From: Thalassia testudinum
Taxonomy: Eukaryota; Streptophyta; Magnoliopsida; Alismatales; Hydrocharitaceae
Assembly (NCBI GenBank): GCA_037157565.1
Contig: JAZHRO010000012.1
Span: 63,166,001-63,230,000 of the forward strand
DNA: 64,000 bases
Reading direction: 5' to 3'
Shown here: positions 11,839 to 23,088 of the stretch, one piece after another
Position numbering within the stretch: the first letter of the stretch is position 1
Layout of the letters: every line of letters starts with the position of its first letter
Position numbers and translations under genes: made by a program
Notes under the pieces: model-generated
Database searches by the model: none
Told to the model about the DNA's origin: nothing
The model's input: only the letters and a program-made list of their open reading frames with translations

Positions 11839-13185
11839 CACAAAGCACCGCCCAGCTGGAGGCGTTAAACTCAGCGCTTCCTGGGAGGCAACCCAGTGGA
11901 TTCAGACTGATCCAGTATTCTACGTCACTCAGGTATTATCTTTTTTTTGAAACCCTGTTGCATCCATGTATTTGCCAATGAGGACATTGTCCAACTTAAG
12001 CATGGGGGAGGGTGGTAAATTGCATGATCCTGAGCTCATTTAATCAGTCTGAATAGAATAAAATTTAAAATTAAAAAAAATTGAATTTAGGAAGAAACTT
12101 AGGCATTAGAAATTTTTCAATAGTGGAAAATAATAAAAAAAGAACTTGAACACTTAAACTTTTCAGGCCTTCAAACTTAATCAGCCTTGGTGTCCGTTAA
12201 AATATGGACTTAGCTTCAAATCCTTGCAACCTTAAGCTACTCTAATCCACTAGTCAAATAAGGTGATAAGTATACGACTTATCAACTCACTCTCTAACTC
12301 AGAAAGACTTTGAGTCTAAGCATCTGCACACATTTTTGCACAGACTCACTCCTCGGAGATTCTGACAGAAACTAGGTAGCTAATGAACTCCCTAGGGTGG
12401 TATGGTTGGCAAGTTGTCGTGGGTAATAGTCCATTGGCAGGTTGTCCAGAGCCCAGCCACGGGACCACTTCTTCTTCATTGCCTCTAGGTAAATTTGAGA
12501 TCAGGGAAGCCACCTACCAAAAAAAAAAGGAGAAAAAAAAATAAAATAAACCATACTTCACCGCACGAGTATGGTTGCCAAGTGATCATGGGTAACAACC
12601 CATTGATCTGTTGTCCAGAGCCCAGCTCAGTAATTACACAAAAAGAACCAGAACACATAAGGAAAAAGTAGGGAAGTATTACAAGCCGGGGAGATATACA
12701 TTGAAAAAATCCTCGTGTTGATCGTAATTAAAACAAACGTAGGGAGAAAGCTACCGATTGAATAAATACACCTTCAGGCAAAACACTTCCTCTTCCGGTC
12801 ACCTATGGGCGTGAAACTCGGAGTCTGTCTAAATTACTGTTGAGTGAGTCTATCACGATCTTCACACCAAGATGCTTAGTACTTAGAGTTTTGTCCGAGT
12901 TTTTGGTGGGTTGAGAAGCCGTAAAAAGTTACCAACCCACTCTTAATTCCAAAAAAATCTAAAAATAAGAAAAATATATATATTTACATACATTAAAGCA
13001 AGGATTCAGGAGATTCGTATTTTGACAGACACCCAAGTGATGCTTAGTCTTTGTAGATTAAGATCTTAGTATATTTCCTCCTATTGACAAGTGACGAAGT
13101 GTTTAAACAGTTACTTCTTAAATTCTGACAGAAAATAAAGACTAGAATAAACCTTGCTAGGGACTAGCAACGAGTAAGCATGGGG
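11839..13185 (+). other. 3' non-coding region of the Athila element
   Basis: It starts with the conserved CTGGGAGGCAACCCAGT segment (about 11881) and a second conserved block with CAATGAGGACATTG and GCATGGGGGAGGG (about 11975-12013). Both recur in reverse at 22777-22805 and 22545-22575 in the minus-strand element. I see no env-like ORF here, although some Athila elements have one. Direct repeats lie at 12400-12475 and 12560-12630. Confidence 0.7.
12400..12630 (+). repeat. Imperfect direct repeat in the 3' non-coding region
   Basis: Two blocks (about 12400-12475 and 12560-12630) share TATGGTTG, CAAGT, GGGTAA, CCATTG and TTGTCCAGAGCCCAGC in the same order. They are separated by a short A-rich linker. 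Confidence 0.7.
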
Positions 13186-13190
13186 GTAAT
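13176..13190 (+). other. Polypurine tract of the Athila element
   Basis: GTAAGCATGGGGGTAA lies immediately before the original 3' LTR start. Equivalent minus-strand tracts (read GGCATGGGAGTT and GGCATAGGGGTA) lie at about 18065-18077 and 21246-21258. It primes plus-strand DNA synthesis. The last five bases, GGTAA, are duplicated by the solo-LTR insertion. Confidence 0.75.
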
Positions 13191-14830
13191 GTTGAACGTG
13201 TTTTGAGAATCGCTACGCTTACGTGTTTGGTTTCGGAAAACCTGTTGTTGTAGTTCGAAAGCGAAGGATTTGTGTTCAACAAATAAAAATTTATACCGAA
13301 AAGAATTCCGGGTCGAACACAGGGAGGCTACGTTGATCTATATTCGCAATTATATTTTTTTTAGGATTTTTTTATAAGTAAGGCGATATAATTACAATGG
13401 CGCTATCAAACTAAGAGAGAGAGAGAGAAAGAGAACATGCATTCAATATTTCAATTGTTTATAAAAGTTACACTAGAAAGTGGAAAATCAATTACACTAT
13501 AAAGCAGGAAAATTCTACACTAGAAAAGCTGTAAATAAGAATGGGAGAGAGAAGTTATCCTCCTCGACGATTGCTTGGAGGACGAGCCGGACGGGAAGAT
13601 GCCTGGATGAAGGAGAACGAAGCAGGATGAAGGAGGACGAAGCAAAAGAACGGGAACGGAGCAGCACGCCATCGTTGTCGCGGGATCCACTTCCGAAGGG
13701 GAACGAAAATTGGACTTTATCTCGTAAGAAGGATCCCGGGTGTGGGACAAGCTTCTTTTGAGCTTTGGAGGGGTAGACGGGAGAAAGAAGGGATCAGAAT
13801 TTCGTATGGAGGGGGTCTCCTTTTATAGTTGCAAGGAGTGGGGGCAAAATGGACATTATAACCTCAAAATAATAAAAGAGGGGTCTTTAGTGACGGATAA
13901 ATCCGTCACTAAAGCCCCGACGTGGGCGACGCCTCCGCGCCCACGCGCGCCTCCTCGGCTACCCGCTCCTCAACGTCCATGCACGTCCAGCGCTTTTCAG
14001 CCGTCTGATCTTAAGATGCGTCCGCGCCCGCGCGCTGTGCGCCTCTCGCGCATCTGATTGCGCGTCCGATTGTGCGTCCAATCGCGCGTCGACGCTATCG
14101 GACGCGCGTGGCCGTCCGATCTTCATCTGACGCTCCACGCGCCTCAATCAATCGCGCCCTCCAGCGCCTCGCCGCGAATCGAACCCGCGCCCCGTGCTCG
14201 CGATAGCGCGCTCGACCACTGCGCTATGGGGCGCGGATGGTCGAGCGGGCGCTTTCAATTACGAGCGCCCACAGCCGTTGGATTAAGATCCAACGGTGGA
14301 GAGCGATCGGGCGTGGGGCTTTCACAAGACGCAAGCGGCCGTTTGGGAAGCTGAGATGGCGCCACGTGGCGCTATCTTGGCCGTCCATCTTCTGGAAGTT
14401 GTAGATGATGCCACGGATGTCGGATTGACTCAATTTTTGTGTCGTTGGGCTACGATCGTCGATCCGAATTCATCCATGCAGTCGGAGTTATCATCTGAAG
14501 TGCGGATTTACACCATCCTGGTCCTTGATCTTCTAGGGTTCCCGGGTCACTATCTGATGCTACGAATGCCAGATTAGGGCGATCTTGGATTTGTTGAACT
14601 CCAATCGTCGCCCTGATCACATCCATACGGTTGGATCTTTGATCCGAGTCCCTGATAAAATATTTTCCCCGTCCAAGCACATAAAAGGAGACAATTAACC
14701 TCCATTTTATTCAAAGTATTCTAAATGCAAGATGATACATGTAGTGCAATATTTATATCATGAAATGCAATCCTATGCTTAAGAACATGCATAAATAGAC
14801 ATCTTAAGTAGTGTAAATGTGTTTACATCA
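13191..14830 (-). mobile_element. Solo LTR of an Athila-like family, inserted at the PPT/LTR border
   Basis: It starts TGTTGAACGTG and ends TTTACATCA, for 1640 bp. GGTAA lies on both sides (13186-13190 and 14831-14835). The start resembles the LTR edges next to the minus-strand primer sites at 27306 and 32093, so its transcription sense is most likely minus. It contains a 14-base-arm inverted repeat (13885-13914) and a minus-sense tRNA-like A/B-box segment (14174-14225). No internal region remains, so it is a solo LTR formed by LTR-LTR recombination. Confidence 0.88.
13885..13914. repeat. Perfect inverted repeat, 14-base arms
   Basis: CTTTAGTGACGGAT and ATCCGTCACTAAAG face each other across an AA centre. 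The core resembles the TTTTAGCGAC hairpin of the neighbouring Athila LTRs (4486-4513 and 15716-15780), so a hairpin at this LTR position looks like a shared family trait. Confidence 0.9.
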
Positions 14831-14835
14831 GGTAA

Positions 14836-16316
14836 TGATACCACTGTATCTTGGGGTGATAATTCTGTTAAATATGGTCCATCTTAAGAATAAAATGCAC
14901 ATCATAAATCGAATGGGAGCATTACATGCATCATACGTCAAGATTGCTTATGAAACTGTATTAATGGCCATTTGTATAAGAACTTATCAAAGAAGTCCTC
15001 AGATGAGCAATTGGACCGCACGGATGGATTCAGAGCGACGAACGGAGTCCAACGGACTCGAAATCAGTCAAATCCGACATCTGGAGCTCCTACAATGGGC
15101 CCAAGAAGTTTTGATCGTTGATCTGATGATCAATGGCCCATGACGCGCCACGTGGCACCCGCTCGCCGCGTCCAGATCGCTGCCTGCTTCTACCTTCACC
15201 CGGAGGACAAATCTCAGCCATCGATCTTCGATCGAACGGCTAAGAACTGCTCGCACGCCCACCCTCACTGGGACAAAGCAGCGGGTGCAGCGCAGTGGTT
15301 TGAGCGCTCACCCGCGCTCCCGTGATGCGGGTTCGAGTCGTGCGGAGCGGAAATGTGGAAACGACGTCGCGCGTGGGCGAAATTGGGCCGCATGATCAGT
15401 AGCTGACGGACGCGATCGCGAGACGTGGCGCCTGCAGATGCGCCCTGACCAGACACGCATGATGACGCGGGCGCAAGGGTGCAATCCAGGCACGCGCCTC
15501 GCTCGAGATCCCAGCCATCCGATCTTCAATCGGACGGCTTACGACGTGCGCACATGGATCAGGCGCGAAGAAGCACGGCTGCGGGCGAGCGACCGGCGGG
15601 CAGGGGTCTTCACTGACGTTTTGGGAAGGGTTTTAGCGACATCCCTAAGGCGGACGTCGGCTTTCCAAATGAAGAAGGGGTTTTAGCGACATCCCTAAGG
15701 CGGACGTCGGCTTTCCAAATGAAGAAGGGGTTTTAGCGACATCCCTAAGGCGGACGTCGCTAAAACCCCTTCTTCATTTGAAAAGCCCTTCTCCCTATTT
15801 AAATCCCTTCCAACCACCCATTCAAGGCATTCACTCCACTTGCAACTACTCTACCCCCCTCCTAGCTACCTTTAAGCCCTTTTGTAATCGCCGGAGACGA
15901 CGAGCCGCCGACGGTGCCCTCTCCACCACCGTGGCTGCCTCGCCGTCCCTCCTCTCTCTCTTTCTTCTTTTAAGCTTTACTTTACTTATTTTTAAGCATT
16001 TATCTAGTGTTGTAATTATGAACTAAAGTTGCATGATTAATGAAACTGTTTTCTATTCATTTGCTTTCTCTATTTTCTATTCAAGTTGCATGTTGTGAAT
16101 GAACCAATTCTAACCTTAATCTCTCTCTCTCTCGCATTTCACCCGCACCTTTTCGCAAGCAAAACCCCACGATTTTCGTGACAAAAAGTGACAAGAAGAA
16201 TCTGATTTTTACGCCTGAGATCGACACTCGGACTCACATCCGTTTCTTACTTTAAAACCGACGTCGCAAGTGCAAACTATAACGACACTTCGAAACACAT
16301 GCGCACGCGCACGTCA
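14836..16316 (+). repeat. 3' LTR of the Athila element
   Basis: It starts TGATACCACTG and ends GCACGTCA (1481 bp), followed by TAGGG. It aligns end to end with 3698-5070. Differences include many transitions, a small insertion near 15119, and two added 50-bp units. A TATA box copy is at about 15797. A tRNA-like segment with A box at 15289-15307 and B box at 15327-15340 is better preserved here than in the 5' LTR. Confidence 0.93.
15631..15780 (+). repeat. Triplicated 50-bp unit ending in a 25-base-arm hairpin
   Basis: Units start at 15631, 15681 and 15731. The last unit turns back on itself: 15716-15740 is perfectly complementary to 15756-15780 with a 15-base loop. Allowing one mismatch extends the arms to 29. 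The 5' LTR has only one shorter form. It sits about 15 bases upstream of the TATA box. Confidence 0.92.
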
Positions 16317-16343
16317 TAGGGATTCGGGAACCGGGTCGTAACA
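16317..16343 (+). mobile_element. Target duplication and terminal remainder of solo LTR 1
   Basis: TAGGG is the duplicated target of the Athila insertion. ATTCGGGAACCGGGTCGTAACA is the last 22 bases of the LTR that began at 379. Equivalent LTR ends are at 58701-58726 and 62567-62592. Confidence 0.85.
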
Positions 16344-18064
16344 GGTCTTCAATCCAATGGTCCAAATGCACTCCAACAAATCCGCACCATGAGAGGTCCT
16401 TCTCTAATGTGGGCTCATCGAAGATGTCGAAGGATGCTGGGGAAAGGACCCAAATCCGGTGAACACCTGCATAAATGAATACGGCCTCTCTGCCTTGATC
16501 AAATACACCAAAACCTCCAGTGCTACTCATCGGAGTGAAGCCCTAACAAAATCTTAAGTGAAGGTGAACATGCGTGGCCAGCAGTGCAGCTTCGAAGAAG
16601 CTCCACCGGAGGTAATGGTGGAAGGTGTAGTCAATGTGGAGTCAACTTAACTTGGGAAAAAGGTTCGTGGGGGTGTGGAGGTGCTTCTGCCCAAGCTAAT
16701 TTGGTCGGAGGAACGCGAATGGGTGGTTCACCGGAGATGGGGGTGATGGTCGTCGTCGGAGGAGTTGATAAATGGAGCTAAGAAAATCCCTAAACCTAAT
16801 TGAGAGGGTAAGGAGGAGAAGCCCTAACCTAATTTAGTTGAAGGACGATGGGTGATGTTGTCGGTGTGGCCACCGACGAAGAAGGAGAAAGGAGATCGGA
16901 GCCGACGAGGAGGAATTAGGGGCTGAAGCTTCGCGTGAGGCTTTGTGGATGCATGGGAAGGCAAAGCCCTTTGCTTATTGTACATGGCAGAGGGCAAGGA
17001 AGGGGAAGGAGAAGCTCTAAGGTGCGACGCCTTCGGTCGGCGAGGAAGAAGAAAGGGAAAGAATTCAGCCAATTCGCTTACGATTTTGACTTGAGAATGT
17101 GGAGACCTTTATATCAAGGATAAGTGCCTACACAATTGAACCAAAACACGTAAATTTTGCTTGCGGTTTGGCTGACTTTGAGCTCGTGGGCCTCGAGCTC
17201 TTCGGCATGAATTCCTACAAAAGTTGATCTCGTGAAGATGCTCATTAGATGGGGAATGATCTTAAGACCAATCTCACAAAGTTTGGCGAGATTTCTTCTT
17301 GATTTGATCATCTAATTCGAGAATCAAATCTCAACGTCATGGGTTGCTTTCTTTAGTTGTTGCTACTGTGTTTCCATGTTTGAAACGAGGAAGAAGATGA
17401 AGGCTGGGGCCTTCTTGCCAGAAAAGATTGAAACATAGGGGCAATTATGTAATAAATAGAGGTATATGGGCTAAAATGCAAACCTTGTCAAGATAAACTA
17501 TTATTAGGCTCAAAATTTGGGGTTAACTTAATTTGATCCTAAGGAATCTAATGGTGACCTCAAATTTGGATTTTGAGGGTGTTTGACTGGGTAATTTATA
17601 CTGCAGCCCAAGAGTGAAGTAATTTCCCACCTAAGTCTTTGTTTTTTGTCAAAATGGGTTCCTTTGGTCAAAGTAAAGGTTCCAAGCATTATAAAATATT
17701 GTCAATGATTTTTAGGAGGATTAAATTATATTTATTTCCACTAGAATCCGTTCAATTTAAGTGAGGCTGTAATTATGATTTTTATTATTACACTAATCCT
17801 TAAATCTCAAAAAATCCTGATTCAGTCAGTTTGAGCCCACTTCTTAGGAATTTATGTTCATTTGACCTTAGATTAGGCACTGATTAACCCCTTGTTAATC
17901 TGCACTCATGATTTCTTATTAAAATAATCGAATTAACGGAATTCCTTACCTTCTTGCATTAAGCGCAGAATAGAATTACGACATTCTGATGGTTATTAAG
18001 GAGCATTTATCACTGAAATTAGACTAAATTAGGTCAATTGTGACGAATGATGGTGTTACCATCA
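16344..18064 (-). mobile_element. Athila-like LTR, second part (copy A)
   Basis: It continues 1-378 across the nested insertions. It aligns with the LTRs at 18896-21245, 32093-34865 and, in reverse, 28886-31045. Shared landmarks include AATTTATACTGCAGCCCA-type segments, a TGATTTTTAGGAGGATT block near 17707, and a right edge GATGGTGTTACCATCA. Just past the edge, AACTCCCATGCC is the complement of a polypurine tract, so this is the 3' LTR of a minus-strand element. The short open frames here are not conserved between copies. Confidence 0.75.
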
Positions 18065-18895
18065 AACTCCCATGCCTAACTTTTGTTAATTCCTAGCAAA
18101 ATCCAATGGAATAAGCCAGATCTCTAAACTAAATTTTCATCGTCAAGATGCCTTATCATGCCACACCTCTAGAGATTAGATCAAAATACCAACTCTAAAC
18201 CTAGAGGTACTTAAGTATCATCCATGTTACGGAACTAACCAACCTCAACCTTGGGCCAGAACAAAGGCTTCTAAGGCCCAAGAATCTGCCCAGAAGTTTG
18301 TTGATCCCAGAAGTTATAGCACTCGTGAGTTCATGCAATAGGGTCCAAGTTCAACTTAGTAGTGTATTTTTCAGAAGATAGAGAGCGATATTTTTTAGAT
18401 TTTTCTTTTTGTAATTTTTTTTGTGATTTCAATAAATCCGACATCGGATTAGCCCTCAACACGATCTCTATTAGATTCTTCGTCCCCATCATCAATCCTT
18501 GAACGGTCCCTGGCAATCGATGCTTCGGCATAGCACCCATGACAACCCCTAAAACCCTGGCAACCGACACTTCGTGATAGTGTTGCCCGTGGCATTCTGT
18601 AGCTAATCCGAGCCTTGACAATCTATATTTACTGATAATGCCGCCTATGGCACCTTAACTAGTAAAAGGTGCTTACATGCCCCTGGTAGGATATTTAAAT
18701 ATCCTAGGAGACATACACCAAGGAGACGATATGTTATAATTCGTCTTCAAGAGGAGTATTTACTCTGCTCCGTAGAGGGAACTCTCATAATCAACTTTTG
18801 TTTTCAAGTCGCTCCTAAGCCAGATCTTTGAGAAATCACTTTCTTTTTCGGAACAGAACACTTTTTGGCATTTTTCTTCGTTAAGCTCACTAAAC
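18065..18895 (-). mobile_element. 3' internal fragment of the copy-A element
   Basis: It aligns with 21246-22030, for example GGATATTTAAATATCCTAGG near 18690 against GGATATTTAGATATCCTAGG near 21841, and the AGCACTCGTG block. It stops abruptly near 18895, where LTR copy B begins at an internal LTR position. No gag or pol motif is seen. Confidence 0.7.
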
Positions 18896-21245
18896 AAGAC
18901 CATAGTACTAAAATTATTCAACAGTAATTCAAATAATGCCACAGTCAAATGACACGTATTTGGATGCTACAGTGCAAGGGCACTTTTAATCTTCTTCAAC
19001 TATTTGCTTCCTTTTTTCACACACCCTCTACTTTCCTTCTCAAGCCTTCTCCTACACAGAGCTTTCCTTCTCTCTCTTCTTCTACACAGAGCCTTCTCCA
19101 CTTCACGCACAAGGACTACGCACCCTTCTTCAGCGACCAAGTGATAGGAGATTACCCTATAGAGAAAAACTCCCCCTCTCTCACAATTCCTCCTCTATTT
19201 CTCTTCTCTATTTTCTCTCAAACCCAGGTACATACGCGGGTATATGAAACCGGGTAATCGAGTTTGGCCAGACCTGAGTGCACGTGTGCATGGCGAGCGT
19301 GAGGGCGTGAGAGGCGCATGTGGGGCACCGCACCACCCGTATGTGTCTTGAGGCAACTGAGCGAAGACACAAAATCAATTTATTCATAGATGGGTGCTTG
19401 TTTTTCCACAATGTGGGACTAACAAGCCCTCCTTCTTTCGCGCATCCAAGCAACAGCAGCAACATCCATATGCAGGTGAAATTGAAGCGATGATCTCCAA
19501 TTGGCGACCTGAAATGAAACCTGGAGCAAAACCACGATGCCTGGAGGTGCGACCTAGGTCAGTCACGGCTTGTAGCTCGAATAACACGGTGGCAATAATG
19601 GTGGCTGCAGCGAAGTACGGCGAACACCTAAAGGTCAGGAACACGGCTCTCGGCCAAATTAAAAACGCACAGGAGAATCGCTGAATCACGACAAGTGTGT
19701 GGATGGTGGTTTTGTAGCATGAGAATGCGTAAGGTGGTCAGACGGAGGCGAAGAAGGTGATTGGCGATGGGTTCGTTCGGTGAGGAGATGGAGTGGGTAA
19801 TAGGCCAGGAAACGCTAGAGATTTTATTCTAGGGGCCACGGCGGAGGTTTTGGCGGTGGTGGTGTGATGTCTAGTGGTGTGTGGTGGTCGCACGAGCCCG
19901 CCAGAGCTCTTGCCAAACTTGCAGAAAATGGAGGGGGAGAGTGTGAACGGCGGTCAAATTTGGAGTTTAAAGAGTGAAGAAGGAAGTAGAGGGGAAGATG
20001 GAGCATTAAGACCTAGAATTGCGGACGAAGGAGGTAGAGCAGCGTCGGCTGTGCTTGGCCAGCGCCGAGGACGAAGATTCTTTGACGAGGGAGACGACGA
20101 GGAAGAATGGGCTAAGGCACCTCTGAGTTGACCGTCGAGAGGCGGAGGAGGTCGGGGAGGAAAGAGACACACCTAATTTGGGCATTGGGAGGCCATAGGA
20201 CGATGGAGGATGAGACTCGTAGGACCTATGGAGGAGATGGCCGGAGAGGGAGTTTGAATAGGGTTTTTGAGCCAGAACCTAGCTAAGAAGCACGGCCTTG
20301 CATTGGGCGTGCTTTTATAGGGCTTAAGATGGAGTTCCAAGAATGGAAACAAGCTCAAAAACTTTGAGTTTCTTGCTCATGTGAGATACCCAAATCTCTC
20401 AGGCGAAAAATTGGACTCTAAGGCCAGGTTTGATTGAATGAGAATTCCTCAAGGAATCTCTAGTTCAAATCTAAGATAGATTGATTGAGAATCGAACAAG
20501 AAATCCTCACTCGAAACTCGACGGTGAAGGTCTAACCATTTAAAAATGGCGTGAGGACCTTTTTGCAAAGAATGATGATAAAGTTAGGGACCCATTTGCA
20601 ATTATTTCGAAAGTTGGGGCACATGTGTGAGAGAAAGAGTCAAACAAGACTGAAATGTAAACTAGGTCAAGAAGATCTCTGATTAGGCCTTAATTTTGGT
20701 ACAAACCTAATTTAGAACTAAGGAATCCAATGATGAAGTTGGATTTAGTCTTTGACCAAGTTTGACTGGTTAAATTGTACAAAAACCTAAATTTGGGCAA
20801 CTATCTATCTATGACTCTGTTTTAGGTCAAAATGGGTTCAGATGGTCAAATCATGGATGCTAAATCCTAGAGAATATTTTTATATGAGTTTTAGAGGGTT
20901 TAAATGAATTTTATCCTGACCAGAACCTTAGCTAATTAAGCAGGTCTGTTTTTAGGGTTTCAGATGTCCATCAATTCTTGAAATACGTGAAAACCCGTTT
21001 CTGTCTACATAGACCCATTTATTAGACATTTATGATTATTTGACCTTTAATTAACCCTTGAGAAACCCCATGATTATTCTGCATTCATGATAGAATGGTA
21101 AAATTACAGTTTTAACCCTAGTTTCTTCTTATTCACCTAGAGAGGATGTGCAATGAATTACTGTCTTCTGGCGGTTATGTAAGAGCATTAATGATGGACT
21201 ATGACTAAATAAAGCAAGATATGACTAATGATGACGTTATCATCA
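18896..21245 (-). repeat. LTR copy B (3' LTR of the non-autonomous element)
   Basis: It ends GTTATCATCA and is followed by the complement of a polypurine tract. It matches copy C at 27640-28590, but lacks the first 330 bases or so and contains about 1.4 kb (19448-20850) absent from C. GATGTGGGACTAACAAGCCC at about 19412 is shared with C. Open frames inside it are not conserved. Confidence 0.75.
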
Positions 21246-23088
21246 TACCCCTATGCCTAACTTCTGCTAGTCCCTCAGCAAAAGTTTATGAAATTAACTC
21301 AAATTCTAGACCATGCCTTGATGTTCAAAGTCTTGATTCTTTCTTCTTTTTAGAAATTAAATCAGAATGCTAATAGTAGGCCTAGAGGTACTCAAGTACC
21401 AATTAAGATCCAGATCTGACCAGCTTTAGCCTCAGTCAGCCGCAAAGGCTTCTGAGGTCCACAGGAACTAACTTAAGGTTTGTTGGACTCCGCGGTTAAA
21501 GCACTCGTGCTTAAAACATGCTTAGTCCCGTTTCAGTTTCCAGTATGTTTTTGTAAGAGAAAGGGATGGAAGAATTCTTACATTTTTGGAGAGTTTCTTC
21601 CCTCTTTTCCTTTACTTCCAGCTACGGATTGACTTAAAAATACGGTCTGTATCGGATTCCTTGCTCCCACCATCAATCCTCGCAGGGTCCATGGCAATCG
21701 ATGCTTTGGGATAGCACCACCCATGCCAGCCCCCAGAACCCTGGCTTTCGACACTTCGAGATAGTGCCGCCCATGGCGTTCTATAGCTAAATTCAGACCC
21801 TGGCACCTGAACTAGCACAAAGTGCATACGTGCCCCTAGTAGGATATTTAGATATCCTAGGAGACAAGCACCGAGGAGACGGCATGTTATTACGCAATTT
21901 CGAGGGAAATTTCCTACCTCTCCGCGTCGAGAACTCGTCCAAATCAACTTGTGTTGATAAGCTGCTCCCAATCTAGGTAGCTTTTTTAGAATAGAATTAA
22001 TGCATTTGCGTGATTTTGATATTAAGCGCACTAAACCAAATTGTGTGTGGATTAGAGTTCTTAGGTTATCGAGTCCCGCAAACCAGAGGTCAGTTAACGA
22101 GGTCGAATAATCCTTAAGCCTTAGACCTAATACTTAAACTTCGCATTTTCCCCAACCTCTTGAGGATTATCCAGATCTTAACAGATACGTGAATTTTTAA
22201 GCCCTAAGACAAGTCCAAGAGGCCTAAGATCAGCACTCATACTAACCTCTTTGTCTTAGGGTTTTTTCTTTTGATTTGGTCTAGAACTTAAGTGGATTCC
22301 AAAATCTTTTACTAATGACTATCACCTTTTTGTTTCAAATTGTAGCTCCTTTTCAACATTTAAAATCACCTCTTTTCCTCCTCAAGAATGATATGCAATT
22401 AGTCTCACAAGGTTTCCTCCCCTTTCTCCTTTTTTTATTTTTTTCAATTTTTTATTTTTTATTTTTTTTGGGTTTTCTGAACATGTAATTTTTTGTGAGA
22501 ACCCTTCAGAAATTCAAGTTTTTATGTGTTCGCACTTTAACACCCCCCATGCCTAAGTTTTGCAATGTCCTCATTGTAAACCGGAGGGTATTATATCAGT
22601 TTGGTTCAGGGATTATAACAGGATAAACAGGTGGGCGAAGGGGTCGGTATGATTGTTGAGAACGATTTCAAGCTCTAATACGAGTACCAAAGGTGGAGTC
22701 GACTGTTCTTAAAACTGAACTCAGAGTGCAGTAGACGTGAAGCTCAAAAAGGATAGTTAGAAGGGTCTCGGGTTTTTAAAATAATGGGTTGCCTCCCATT
22801 AGGCAATAAATTCAATACCTACAACCGAGCAGAAAATAGTCATGGAGGAGTGGTCAAATCAAATGAATTTTGTATAACAAGCACCTTGATCAAAAGCTTG
22901 GTTGGTCCAACCAGGTGCTTGTTCAGATTTACAGGCTGATGATGCAGCCTAAACCCAATCAGTCTAGTGGGTTGATGAGTATGGATCAGGAGGTGTGGTG
23001 CCCACCAGATGCTTTGTGACTCAGCAGGATGTGGAAATGAAAATCCAGGGTTCGGCTAATTCAGTTTAGCCGGGCAGAGTATGGATCC

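Larger units (their letters stand above)
3698..16316 (+). mobile_element. Athila-type Ty3/gypsy LTR retrotransposon, full length but degenerate
   Basis: Both LTRs, a primer site, gag, protease, RT, RNase H, integrase and a polypurine tract are present in the order expected for Ty3/gypsy. The 5-bp target duplication TAGGG lies at 3693-3697 and 16317-16321. Joining the flanks restores a sequence like that at 62567-62592 (GTAGGGACTCGGGAATCGAG), confirming insertion into another LTR. The 13191-14835 segment is a later insertion, so the element proper is about 11 kb. Protein motifs place it in the Athila lineage: the RT region with a GLTVVTSEH block and the FMDDF active site, and the DLGAS protease. 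Many stops and frameshifts make it non-coding now. The LTRs differ at roughly one base in ten over their first 290 bases by eye, so the insertion is old. Confidence 0.93.

Noticed and set aside
15289..15340. Functional tRNA gene
   Set aside because: A and B boxes are present but no full cloverleaf, acceptor stem pairing or anticodon arm is apparent; it is part of a repeated LTR.
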